NCBI GenBank assembly: GCA_000499405.2
Contig: HG738139.1
Span: 9,882,616 to 9,946,615, forward strand
Direction of reading: 5' to 3'
From: Onchocerca volvulus
Taxonomy: Eukaryota > Nematoda > Chromadorea > Rhabditida > Onchocercidae
DNA length: 64,000 bases
This document shows positions 26,191-36,930 of the stretch, in pieces. The notes under the pieces are model-generated. The model was not told where the DNA came from, ran no database searches, and worked only from the letters and a program-made list of their open reading frames with translations. Numbering within the stretch: the stretch's first letter is position 1; each line of letters starts with the position of its first letter. The position numbers and the translations under genes are program-made.

Positions 26191-28520
26191 TTATAAAAAA
26201 AGAAAATATATTTAGATTAAACACCAGAAAGCGTTTAAGTCAAAAAACTGGATGTGTTTGTTGACATCCTAGCACTAATTTACACGAATCTTTCACTGTC
26301 ATTTCCTTTGTAATAGATACTACTTTCAAAATAAAATCATTAAAAAATATTTTTGTCATGATTAATTTGGAATTAATTCTAAATTAATTTCGCTACAAAA
26401 TTAGTTCAACTTATCCAAGACACTTTGATAATTCTATTAATCCAAGCATTATTTTAACTTGAAATTTTCACAAAAAATACCTTTGCTGCTTTTGTCATCA
26501 CAGCTTTTTAACGATTCACTAGACGTTCAGATAAAATGTTTCCATCTGAAGCTAAGCAAATGAAATTTTATATATTTATACAAGTCTAAGTTGTTGGAAA
26601 ATCGTATCATCAATTCTTGTATTCTTATAGTTCTTGGAAAAAATTTAAATTCTGTAATTTGAATTTCATAATTATGCAAATTGTTAGTTCATATAAATTC
26701 ATTTCCAAAATGCCACTTCGTTGCAGTTCATTTTTGAAATGCCACTTCGTTCAAAGAAAAAGAGAAACATGGCGTTGGTGGCGTTCACTTATTACTTCAT
26801 TCAATGTCAGGAGAAAATCTAAGTTTCAAATTCAAAACCATTCTTTACAGAAGATTGAGCTGTCGCAAGTAAATTTTTTGCTATGATAATTGTCAGACAT
26901 TCGCATTTATCAAACAGTTAAACAGAGGAAGAGATATAGTTTTAAAATTATTTTAAAATTAATCGAATTATGATCTTCAATTTTCATTGAAGCAATTCGG
27001 AATTGAATGAATAAAAGATATCAAGAATGAAAAGATTTGAAGCATCAAGAAATTTGCTTATTCTTCAATTGTAGGTTAAAACTTTCAAACAATAAATATT
27101 ATTGTATAAAACCAATTAGTGCATGTATTTACTGAAACAATAAAGCTATATAAGTTAACTAGGAGGATATATAAAGAAAATCAATCTGTTAATATAAAAA
27201 AAAGAAATGATGAAAAGAAAAATCAAACCCTTTGAAGCACGTACGACAGTAAAACCGAAACGACAAAATAATCCATGTATTCTGTGTGAAAGAAATTTAT
27301 AAAATTCCTCATTCAAGTGGGTTACTCATCCATATCTGGGCACAGAAACCTTTGTTTCAAATCTTCCGATCTGCTAATAGAGCTTATGCGCATTGTTTGA
27401 AATGAGGCAAATCATGTTAACTGTCTGGAATGTTGCAAGGACCAAAACTCGTGTACTTTGTTTGTAATGTTGTCCATCCCTTTTTCTTTGTTCTAACAAT
27501 TAGAACAAACAGCTTTTGTATGACGTGTTGTAAGTCATCATCAACAATCTAGATTGTCCATAAAAAAAGATCAAAAATTATCCGTATAAAAAAGAGCTTT
27601 TCTAGTCAACAGAGATCAGTTTTTTCAAGATAAGTACCACTTGAAGTTCAATTCCAACTCAATTTCGAGAACGGTTTCGACAGCACGAGCGACAATTGAT
27701 TAGAAGCAACAAGCAGTAATGGAGTGGAAAGAGAACAAAGTCACAAAAGGAAAAAAATGATATACATTTTTGATATAAAAAATGATATACAAAAGAATGA
27801 AATGCATTTTTTATTACCGTATAGCATCATATAAACCCAATAAAGGCTATCATTGACCTAGCGGACTCACAACAGCAATAAGAAAAAATATCCAATCCAG
27901 ACTGCAAACCAAATTACAAATAATCAGATCTTTTTCCTAATATATAGTGAGACACATGAATTATCGCTATTCGAGGAAGTTCGGAAATTAGGGAAGTTAC
28001 ACTTTTTTGTTGTACAATCTAATAATTGATTGCGTTTGCATATTTCATATAAATATGTATCATTCTCTCCAACGTTTCATCTATGTAAACAGCAGTAAAT
28101 AGTCGCTTATATGATATACATAATCTGACTGACTATAATACGATTCTACAAGCTTAATATTATTCAAATAAATTTTGAATTCAGCAAATAGTTTACATTT
28201 AATTTTTATATTTGAACAATGAAAATAACGATGTCTCTTCTAATAGCTGAATGACTAGAAACAATTCTCAGATACTTTAAACACATTATTTCATCAACCG
28301 TTCTTTCCCGTAAGCTGTCGAAAAGTCAAAGTATAATATAAAATATGACGCAATCTTGGTATCGAAACACGTGCTGATAATGATGACGCTTGAAAGTGCA
28401 ATTCAAAGCATTGCCTGCTTTCTGATATTTTGTCCAATTTTTGAAGCAAATATACAAATGATCAGTTAATCTGTCAAGTGACGATGCAGAATGCACCACG
28501 TTCGGCTAATTGAGAAGATA
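26191..28520. other. Intergenic region with a retroelement relic
   Basis: AT-rich DNA without an intact gene. It holds a short repeated motif (AAATGCCACTTCGTT near 26709 and 26738) and the decayed zinc-knuckle sequence at 27239-27500, annotated separately. Confidence 0.5.
27239..27500 (+). pseudogene. Decayed gag zinc-finger relic of a BEL/Pao-type element
   Basis: One frame reads KRQNNPCILCERN, then stops. Further along, another stretch has CLK, stop, GKSC, followed in a shifted frame by closely spaced Cys codons. The order resembles the two Cys/His segments in the gag of the intact-LTR element at 36.7-36.9 kb (CLSCLHKGHETKDC there). Several stops and shifts break it. No LTR could be identified beside it, so its extent is a guess. 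Confidence 0.4.
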
Positions 28521-30853
28521 ATGTCAAAATTATGCAAATTTGTTGGAATTTATAAAAGATATGGGAGAATGAATGAAATTTTATTGTAAGTTTCACTATA
28601 TACTTAAAGTAGCTGGAAATTTAAACTGTTTCTCTTGCGCTTTGAGAGAAATCTCTGATTACTAACCAAAATTAAGAGATTGTTAAATCAATAGATTTAT
28701 CCGGTTGAAGAATCCTTGCTGCTCCAAAGCTGATAACAAATTTCAGTTTCCGAAACTCGACTATCATCCAGACATAACTTCCGACATACCTGTTTATAGG
28801 CCATTTATTTATATAGAAGACGTATCTGAAGGGAAAAAATATATCAGAAACATGATCGATGAAGCAATGCTCATTACAATACTCGCTCATCAAACCTTCA
28901 GCTTGGCCGCCATTACAATTTTTGCTCTGATTGCTATCATACAATGCACCAAGAAAAAGTTTTCTTTTCTTTATATTTCTCGACAACAGATGGACATTTT
29001 CATCTGAACATATTAGAAGAAATAATTATAGAATGTATTGTAATGTCACGAAAGCAGAGAGACACATTTGTAACGTTATGACAATACATCTGTAAATAAT
29101 TTTAGATGAAATTTCATACTATTCATCGTAATGAATAAGTTTATTGTCAGAAATTGAATATTACTATAAATAATTCAATCCAGGAAAACCAAAAATTCTA
29201 GTCGTCGTCCAGAATCCTCCATTCTGATCATTACTAACCTTTTGCGATCAAGAATTAGCACATTTCGAAAAAATTTAGAGACAGCAAAGGTGCAGTTCCT
29301 CCTGGTCAACCACAACCTGCACCAGCAGTTTTAGCACCAATGGATGAGCAGAAGACGCAATCTCTGATGGACGAAGGTGAGGGCGAAAAAAAGAAAGTGG
29401 AGGAGAAAGTGGAGGAGAAAGTGGAGGAGAAGAAAGAAGTAAATCATTTTAAATTGAAACCAAAAATTCCGTTTCTTGTTCTCAATCAAAAAACTCCGAT
29501 GAAAATTCAATACGAATATATTCGCATTGGATTGGTGCGATAAGATTATTTCTTATCAGGCGAATTTGGGATTCATTTGATCATAAGTTTTGCTTGCAGT
29601 AATTCATACATATATCAGAAATGTATGCAAAATTATTCCTATTTATTCAGTCTTCTTTAGTCTGAAAAAAGGAGCCCGTAATATTGATTGTTCCGGATTT
29701 TGCTTCTCTTTAAAATACGGATTTTTATGATTTTTTTTTTTAAAAATGAAATTCTATGGAGATAAAACCCGAGCAAACTGAAAGTATTCAATATTTCATG
29801 AAGAATGATCCTTCACCGTTAATGAAAATTCGAAATTTCAGGTTGCAGAAAAGATAGAATCGAAGAAAGAGAGTTCAAAGGAAAAAAGCTCGAAAAAAGA
29901 TTCGAAGATAGAGGGATCCAGGAAATCCAAAAAAGGAGAGATAGCACCGGTTGATATTATACTTCGAAATTAACTCTCAAATTTATTAAAATATTAATTT
30001 AAATTTGTCAAATAAATTCGATAGTAATCGCATATACTTCGAATTTGAGCTGAATTACAGCTGCAAAAAATGAATTTTAAATTATAGTAGCGATGATTCA
30101 GATGGACGCATAGAATTACGGAGGATTCATTCTCGATCGAGAGAGAAATAGTGTTTCCATGACATATCAGTGTTATATCATTGAAATTATCACTGATAAA
30201 CTATGGAAAGAACCTTTTTTTAGACTCAACAAAGTGACCGGAAGATTCCAATCGAGATGAATGTGATGGCAACACAAGAAGTTGAAGAGAAAAAGAGTGG
30301 AGGAGAAGAAAAGAAGGAAGAAAAGAAAAAAGAGGGAGAAGAAAAGAAGGAAGAAAAGAAAATAGAGGAAGGGAAAGAGGAAGAAAAGAAGGAAGAAGAT
30401 AAGAAGGAGGTAAAGCAGGAAGAGAAGGAAGAAAAGAAAGAAGAAGAGAAGGAAAGTGAAACGGAGAAGAAGGAGGGCGGCGAAACGGTAAGTATACGTG
30501 TGTCTGTGTGTATACTTCAAATCTATCAAGTTATAATTTTTTCGTGATACATGTTTGATATCCTAAATGGAGAGAGAGAGGAGAGGGAAGAGTAGTTATA
30601 ATTACAGATGACCTCGAGGTTACTGCAGTTTGATTAGATTATCTCGAAAAATTGTTGATCTTATCAACCCCTTCCCCTCTTGCCTTTCTGCACTTTGATC
30701 TCTCCTGGACATTATCAGTCAAATTTTCAAGCCTTGAAAGATTGTCTTAGATCAGATCACTGATGAATTAAACTCAATACCGTTTTTGATTGAATTTAGG
30801 TGAGAAAGACTTTTCAGGACAAGAAAGATGAGTTTGAAAGTGAAACGAAATGA
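28521..30853 (+). CDS. Single-pass membrane protein with Lys/Glu-rich tail
   Basis: Not a family I recognise. Exons: possible 28521-28585, then 28695-28958, 29279-29438, 29842-29949, 30224-30487 and 30800-30853, about 304 aa if the first exon is right; all junctions keep phase. The second exon encodes a Pro/Tyr/Asp-rich segment (FQFPKLDYHPD) and then a hydrophobic helix (TFSLAAITIFALIAII) followed by QCTKKK, a stop-transfer pattern. Next come a Pro/Ala-rich linker (GAVPPGQPQPAPAVLAP) and about 170 residues dominated by Lys, Glu and Ser, including repeated VEEK units and long EEKKEE runs that would form a charged single helix or disordered rod. The likely topology is a short N-terminal ectodomain and a cytoplasmic tail. 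The last donors and acceptors are strong (GTAAGT, ATTTCAG); the first exon and the donor at 28959 are weak. Function unknown. Confidence 0.6.
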
Positions 30854-31597
30854 TAGAAATGGAAGGACACGAAATGACGAGGAGTACTGTACTGATTTCA
30901 TAGCCATTTGATGCTTCCCATTCGAAGAATTATCGACATCGATATACTTCTTTTATGAAACTATCAAATATCATATATATTTTACAAAATACTCATTCAA
31001 ATAAAAAAAGAAAAAAAACTTTGTACCACATGTTCAAAATGTATGGTAATGACAACATGAAAAGGGGGATGAGATGGGTCGGGTGAAGACGGGGAAGGAG
31101 GACGAGAAATCTTGAGTAACTTTTCTCGTTTTACATATTCGGAAAGTTGAGGAAGAGAAGCTGCTTTAAAATTCCGCTCACTGTGACATTAACGAGTCTA
31201 ATTAATATATTTAATATGAAGATGTTATCACTCGTGATAACATCTTCATATTAAATCTAAAATTATGTTGGGCTGTCATAAAATAGATGAAAAGGAAATT
31301 TTTTGACTGTTATCATCATTCCCTTATTATATTTCCATTGTAGCATCAATGACAAAAAAGATCATCATCTATACCACTCAGTCAGTTATCAATATTCTGT
31401 TAAACTGAAATGATTAGCATCATTTTGCATGGCATATAAAATGAGCGAATTGATAAGGTTGCTGTTATTTCTCTAGTTGTTGTATCTGTGCTCTGGTGCG
31501 GTGGAGCCATTTGAATCATTAAGCTTTTAGATATTATTCATTTCTTGCCAACAAATACCGTAGTAAACAGTGTTGTACGAACGTCTTGAAAAAGAAA
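30854..31597. other. Intergenic region with a near-perfect palindrome
   Basis: Non-coding stretch between the KE-rich gene and the Rpt2-like gene, both on the plus strand. It should hold the 3' UTR of one and the promoter of the other. Its main feature is the inverted repeat at 31209-31256. Confidence 0.55.
31209..31256. repeat. 48-bp palindrome, 23-nt arms with 2-nt centre
   Basis: Arm 31209-31231 (containing GAAGATGTTATCAC) is the exact reverse complement of arm 31234-31256, separated only by TC. The structure could extrude a cruciform in DNA or fold as a hairpin in RNA. It sits about 340 bp before the Rpt2-like start codon and 355 bp after the previous stop codon. Confidence 0.95.
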
Positions 31598-34429
31598 ATG
31601 GGTAATCAGGTGTCTAGAACGGATAAGAGAAGAGTTGAAATGCCACAACATGCTCCAATGAAAATTGCTCGTAAACCACAACGAGCTCAAGAAACAGCCA
31701 ATAAATTACCATCCGGTGAACTCACGTCTCTGTCAAAAATTCTTTAAAAAATAATTTGACTTTTTGCTAATTTCCAGAAAATGAATCAAATTAGTAATTA
31801 ATCCTATAACTTATTGCTTAAATTTGTCATCGTGCATTCACCATAGTAAAACAATACGATGATAATGCTATTTTCTCCGTTTTACTTCAGTAACGCCACG
31901 AAGGCATTGTTATCTGAAAGTTCTACGATTAAGCCGTACAAAAGATTATTTGTTGCTGGAGAAAGAGTTTATTCAACGACAAGAAAAACGTGGTTCTATC
32001 AGTGAACAGCAGAAGAAAGAACGTAGAATTGTGAATGCGTTACGTGGCTCACCTATTGCGCTTGCTCGAATCCATGAACTTTTTCTCGATGAAAAGGTTC
32101 ATTAGGAATAAAAAAAAAGAATAGAGGACTGAAAAAATTTGAGGAAGAAGAAAGAAATATGAAAATATCTAGAAAAAAAAAGGAGCAAACTGTGTTGTCC
32201 CAATACTTGTCCAATTATTACTTGTAATTACAGAAAATACCACACCTGTTTCTCCATCATCGTTTACAAAAATGTTAAAATAATGTCAACATGAATGATA
32301 GAAAAACAAATGCTCATAGTTAAACATTTCAATTATTCATGCAGTTTCAATCTTTGCTCAATTTTTTACGTTTCTCTTAATTTGACTATAACTAATGTAA
32401 TATTCAAACCATTTCTCGTCTTTGCAGCATGCTGTAGTGGTTATCGAAGGTAACAAACGAGAATGGTATATACCAATACTATCTATTGTTGACAAAGATT
32501 TAATCCGGATTGGTGCTTTGGTTATGGTAAAAGCTCAAGGATCCTTGAAGAATATTCCTATTGCAGTAGTTGGAGTATTGCACGATAGTATTGATACTTC
32601 TAATTCAATCATCAATAAACTTGAAAAACCACCAAAAGAATCCTATGATGTCAGTTTTAACTTTAAGTTCAAAACGTATAGCGGAGAAGCTTTCCAAAAT
32701 TTATTTACTGATTTACCATTAAATTTTGAAGTCCACTTAAATCTTTAAGATATATTTTGTAGATAAATAATGCTTGAAAAATATAAAGACAACACATCTG
32801 CATTATATTTTAAAGAAGACTGTAGAATAATTATGTAATAACATTTTTTTTCTCTACTTCTATTTCCGTTCTAATATGCCTTGACTTTTTAGAAAACTTC
32901 CATTTCATTTCTTAATTTATCTGTCATTTGATCTAGTGATTCAAATAAATCTAGGATATCGGAGGGTTGGAGGAACAGATTCAGGAAATCAAGGAAACTG
33001 TTGAACTACCGCTTGTTCATCCGGAATATTATGAAGAAATGGGTATTACACCACCAAAAGGTGTTATTTTATTCGGTGAACCGGGAACAGGTAATTTTCA
33101 TCATTAATTTATTTCGGAGAGAAATGAAATGAAATATTTTGATAAATTTGAATTACAATATAATGGCAGTCTATTGAGAGTTTTCATATTAATGAAGGAA
33201 CTCTTCATAGTACTGCTATTCAGAATTTAATGATAAGAGATTCGATGATCATATGTAAATTAAGTTTAAATTTCAGAAAAAAAGAAGATCTCTAAAAGTA
33301 ATCGTCCTTTCTTCAGGAAAAACTTTATTAGCTAAAGCAGTAGCACACAGTACATCCGCAACTTTCATCCGAGCTACCGGTGCTGATTTAATTCAGAAAA
33401 ATAGTGGTGAAGGCTCCAAATTAGTACGGTAAATTAATTTCTTCATAAAAAATCAATGCACAAAATGTTTCATAAAAATATTCGGAATCTCACAATTATA
33501 TTCTCACAGAGAATTATTTCGGATGGCCAGGGAATCAGCTCCATGCATCATATTCATCGATGAAATTGATGCAGTTGGTACTAAACGATTCGATACAACC
33601 TGTGGTGGTGAGAGAGAAGTTCAGCGAACGATGCTAGAATTACTGAATCAACTTGATGGATTCGAAAGCCGCGGTGATGTCAAGGTAATTTAAATAGAAC
33701 TTAACAGAGGTTTAATTTTCTAAAGAATTACAATCTTAATTTTAAATCAAATTTTGGTGAAGGCATACGAATTCGATGATCATTGAATGCAATTCAAAAG
33801 ACAGGAAATATAGTTGCTGATCTCAAATGTGCACTTTCTGATATTTGAAATTGACTCTATAAGATTGATCTTTTAGAAATTTCCACTCTCATCCAAATCA
33901 AATCAAAGTAGTTTGAATGATAACCAGGTTTAATGATAGCCAAATGATGCATCAAAAATAAGTTTCACTATTTCTCAGACGGAATAACAAATTTTTTCCC
34001 TTATTCAGATAATAATGGCAACAAATCGAATTGATGTATTGGATCCGGCGCTCATTCGACCAGGCCGTATTGATCGTAAAATAGAATTACCGAGACCAGA
34101 TGAAAAAACTAAGCTCAAAATCTTTCAAATACATACAGCAGGAATGAAAATTGCAGCTGATGTTAAGTTTGAAAAATATGCCGCAGAATTATCACTTTCC
34201 GGAGCTGATTGCAAGGTATCAAATGCTTCATTTCGATTATTCATTTTATCCGAATGTTTTAATTTCTTCCTGCAAATAATCTCATATTTTAAAGGCAATC
34301 TGTACAGAAGCCGGAATGCTTGCTCTTCGTGCGCAAAGAAAATTTGTATTTTTGGAAGATTTCGATAAGGCTATGGAGCGAGTTATTATGCAAAAGAAAA
34401 ATGAACCACCAGAGGAATTTTTCATGTGA
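31598..34429 (+). CDS. Divergent paralog of 26S proteasome ATPase Rpt2
   Basis: AAA+ ATPase of the 19S regulatory particle family (PSMC1/Rpt2 type). Exons 31598-31715, 31891-32096, 32428-32649, 32955-33090, 33317-33428, 33510-33684, 34009-34215 and 34295-34429 give 436 aa, close to the usual 440. Typical Rpt2 features: N-terminal MGNQVS myristoylation-type start, [12 protein letters not shown] coiled-coil part, OB domain around [22 protein letters not shown], Walker [10 protein letters not shown], sensor MATNRID and arginine fingers RPGRIDRK. Odd features: the P-loop is GEPGTGKT instead of GPPGTGKT; the pore-1 loop KYLGDG is replaced by KNSGEG, losing the substrate-gripping Tyr; the C-terminus is FFM instead of the Rpt2 LYL (HbYX). 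Rpt2 is extremely conserved, so a canonical copy probably exists elsewhere and this is a specialised paralog. It has introns, so it is not a retrocopy. Confidence 0.9.
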
Positions 34430-35373
34430 TTTTAATTAAAATTTTCAAATGTTAGTTTGATTAAATAGCTGATCCAAATTATAGGAAAAAATAAAAATTA
34501 TTGTTTTTTAAACCATTAATTTCATTCTATATTTTTTGTCTGTTCATTCTCGAGGCCTGCAATGTCGGCCGAAATCTCGAAGAAGATGTGAGAGCACGAT
34601 AGCTTTGGATAAATAAATAACAAGTATCAGTTATTACTAATATAGAGTAATCTTTATGTGATGTGGTTTTATGCTCCATCTTATAGCCACACCTTAGATC
34701 ATTTTTCGGGCATTATATGCCTTGAGCTTTAAGCACATAGTCTTTGAGCCTTAAATGATTGATTCTCTTCTATACTTTGATGTAATATGTCACATGGAAC
34801 AGGAAGAAATGGACAGAGTATTGTTAATTTATTCATTTCACATTCGAATATTTTTATTACTTCATTCATGGAAAATGAATTCTAGGAAATGAATATGAAT
34901 TTCAGAATAAATGGAAAATGATCTTTAGGAAATAAATGTGAATTTCAGTTAAAATACAATATTCCCCGCAATAAATGATTACCGGTATTTCACCTACAAT
35001 TCACTAAAGTTCCTTCCTGTCAAAATTCCACATATGGCTATCTTGATATCCCTATCATGTTAGTTGGATGACAAAATTATGTAAATTAGTATTAGAACTG
35101 ACTCTGTTAATGACAAATTCAAAACTGAGAAACAAAGTGAAAGTCAAAGTCATGTATTATCCTTGATCAATAACCACCAAGTTCAGTCTAATTAGCGCTA
35201 AATTGCATCTGACATACGAAATTATCTTTTTGCCACTAAGTTCTTTTTTTTATCAGTAGTTACAATCCTTATCACTATCGGAACAATCGAAGGAAATTTC
35301 ATGCAGGTGATAAATAATTCTTGCAAATATGTTGACACATTTCTATATCCTTAAATAGCTTTACAATCTTCAC
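34430..35373. other. Non-coding region between the Rpt2-like gene and the retroelement
   Basis: AT-rich, with an AATAAA signal shortly after the Rpt2-like stop codon and short direct repeats of GAAATGAATATGAATTTCAG type near 34880-34950. No coding sequence seen. Confidence 0.5.
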
Positions 35374-35477
35374 TGTCACGTGCCAACAAAGGCGCATCAT
35401 CACGTGCTAACACAACTGCCCGCTTCTATCATTTTATTGAAGGATGTGAACGGGAGCGGTTTAATGTTTCCGACGCG
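35374..35477. mobile_element. Left part of an older solo LTR split by the BEL/Pao insertion
   Basis: Begins TGTCACGTGCC and runs up to the newer element. Together with 42569-42752 it forms a solo LTR of about 288 bp that begins TGTC and ends GACA. Flanks are TTCAC on the left (35369-35373) and ATCAC on the right (42753-42757), a 5-bp duplication with one mismatch. Confidence 0.55.
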
Positions 35478-35925
35478 TGTCAGAACAACTGAATACCGGA
35501 AAGTGAATTTTTCTTTGTAATGCAATTAACTATAACATTTCTCCTAATGTAAGCCTTTTTTGGATTTTAACCAAATGTCCGTTTTCATTAACATAAATAA
35601 AAGCCCGTTTTCATTAACCTAAAGTCCGTTTCTATTAACGTAAACAAATATCCGTTTTCATTAACATAAACAAAAGCCAGCTTGCGTTATCAACCTCCTT
35701 TTTTTATCATTTTTAAAATTATTCTTGCTAACGAGTGGCGGCTTCCGTTTATTTAAAATTTTTCTTAATACCAGCTTTTTATTATATTAATAATCTTATC
35801 ACTGAATTTACCTTATTGATACAATACTGTAATTGTCGTGTGCAAGCTGGCGTTATTAAATTTTTCTAATAAAGGTTTAATTACCCAAGTTTGAAGCTGT
35901 ACACGCAACACACAACTTTCCGACA
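35478..35925 (+). repeat. 5' LTR of the BEL/Pao element
   Basis: 448 bp. It differs from the 3' LTR at about nine positions, all in the second half. It contains an internal array of four short repeats around 35577-35677 (core CCGTTTTCATTAAC) and an AATAAA-like ATAAAGG near the end that may serve as polyadenylation signal. Confidence 0.95.
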
Positions 35926-35932
35926 ACTATTT

Positions 35933-35950
35933 TGGTGCCACGAGCCGGGA
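35933..35950 (+). other. Candidate primer-binding site
   Basis: TGGTGCCACGAGCCGGGA lies 7 nt after the 5' LTR and begins with TGG, complementary to the CCA end of a tRNA. Which tRNA primes it was not determined. Confidence 0.5.
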
Positions 35951-35951
35951 C

Positions 35952-36930
35952 ATGTCTGACAGTCTAATCGTCAACATAGAACCGGCAAGACAGAAGTTGG
36001 AACAACTTATCAAGGAAGTCAAAGGATTGGACTTAACGCCTTTCGACGAACAATTATCAAACAGTGAACTCTCCAAACAATGTGAGGCGAGAAGAAGAAT
36101 CATCAATCAGAAAATCAAATTCCTCGAGTTATACATTGGCATAATTGAATCCAACAATGAAAAATGGCTGGAACTCATCCAGAAAGCTTCGACGTCGCTG
36201 AAGAAAAAAGAAGAGGAAGAAAAATATGCGACGGTTATAGAAGAGATAAGAGACATTCTAATCAATAAATACGGAAAGTCGTCTACCATCAAGAAGTCCC
36301 TCTACAAGGAACTAGAGTCTATCAAAAGGAATGAAAGAGATTGGAAAACCAACGATTGAAACCATAGAAAGGGTATTTAGACAGCTGGAAGTCCTTGGTG
36401 AAAACATAGAACATTCTAGCATTGAAAACATCATTGAAACGAGACTGCCGATTTGGATCATAGATAAAATATATCAACAGAAGGAGGAACAAAAGGTGTT
36501 CGGTTGCGAAACTCCGATCATTCCTTGAAAAATTGGTCGAAAGAAGCCAAGAATTCGCCAGAAATCAGCTCTCTAGTAGTGGGAAAGCAAAGTATTCTGA
36601 AGATGGTAAGCCTCACAAGTTTCCATACAACACTATAGGAGAAACATCTGCCATGGTCGCAATCAAGCAGCCTTGTTCAAAAAATCAAAAAGAAGGTACC
36701 GATTCAAAAAAAAACTTCAATTTAAAAACCAGGGATACCCTGCATCTTTTGTAACAAAAAACGTTGGGATAGCGATTGCCAAGAGTATCCCACCTCAAAC
36801 AACGATGGGAACGTCTGGGGGTGAACAAAGCATGCCTCAGTTGTCTTCACAAAGGGCATGAAACAAAAGATTGCAATAAAATCAAACGAAAATGTAATCT
36901 TAAAGGAAATGAAAATGAGATACGAATTGC
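35952..36930 (+). pseudogene. gag of the BEL/Pao element, frameshifted
   Basis: The first open part (35952-36359) encodes a charged, helical gag N-terminus (EARRRIINQKIKFLELYIG). The reading then moves to another frame at about 36340, to a third near 36520, and again near 36700. A zinc knuckle CLSCLHKGHETKDC is read at about 36833-36874. At least three frame changes are needed, so no full gag is made. Confidence 0.85.

Noticed and set aside
28672..28986. Minus-strand open frame opposite the membrane-segment exon
   Set aside because: Overlaps an exon that joins in phase to four others on the plus strand; the antisense frame has no splice partners.
30173..30529. 118-aa Leu/Phe-rich open frame on the minus strand
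   Set aside because: Antisense shadow of the GAA/GAG-rich exon of the KE-rich gene; the plus-strand frame has splice support.
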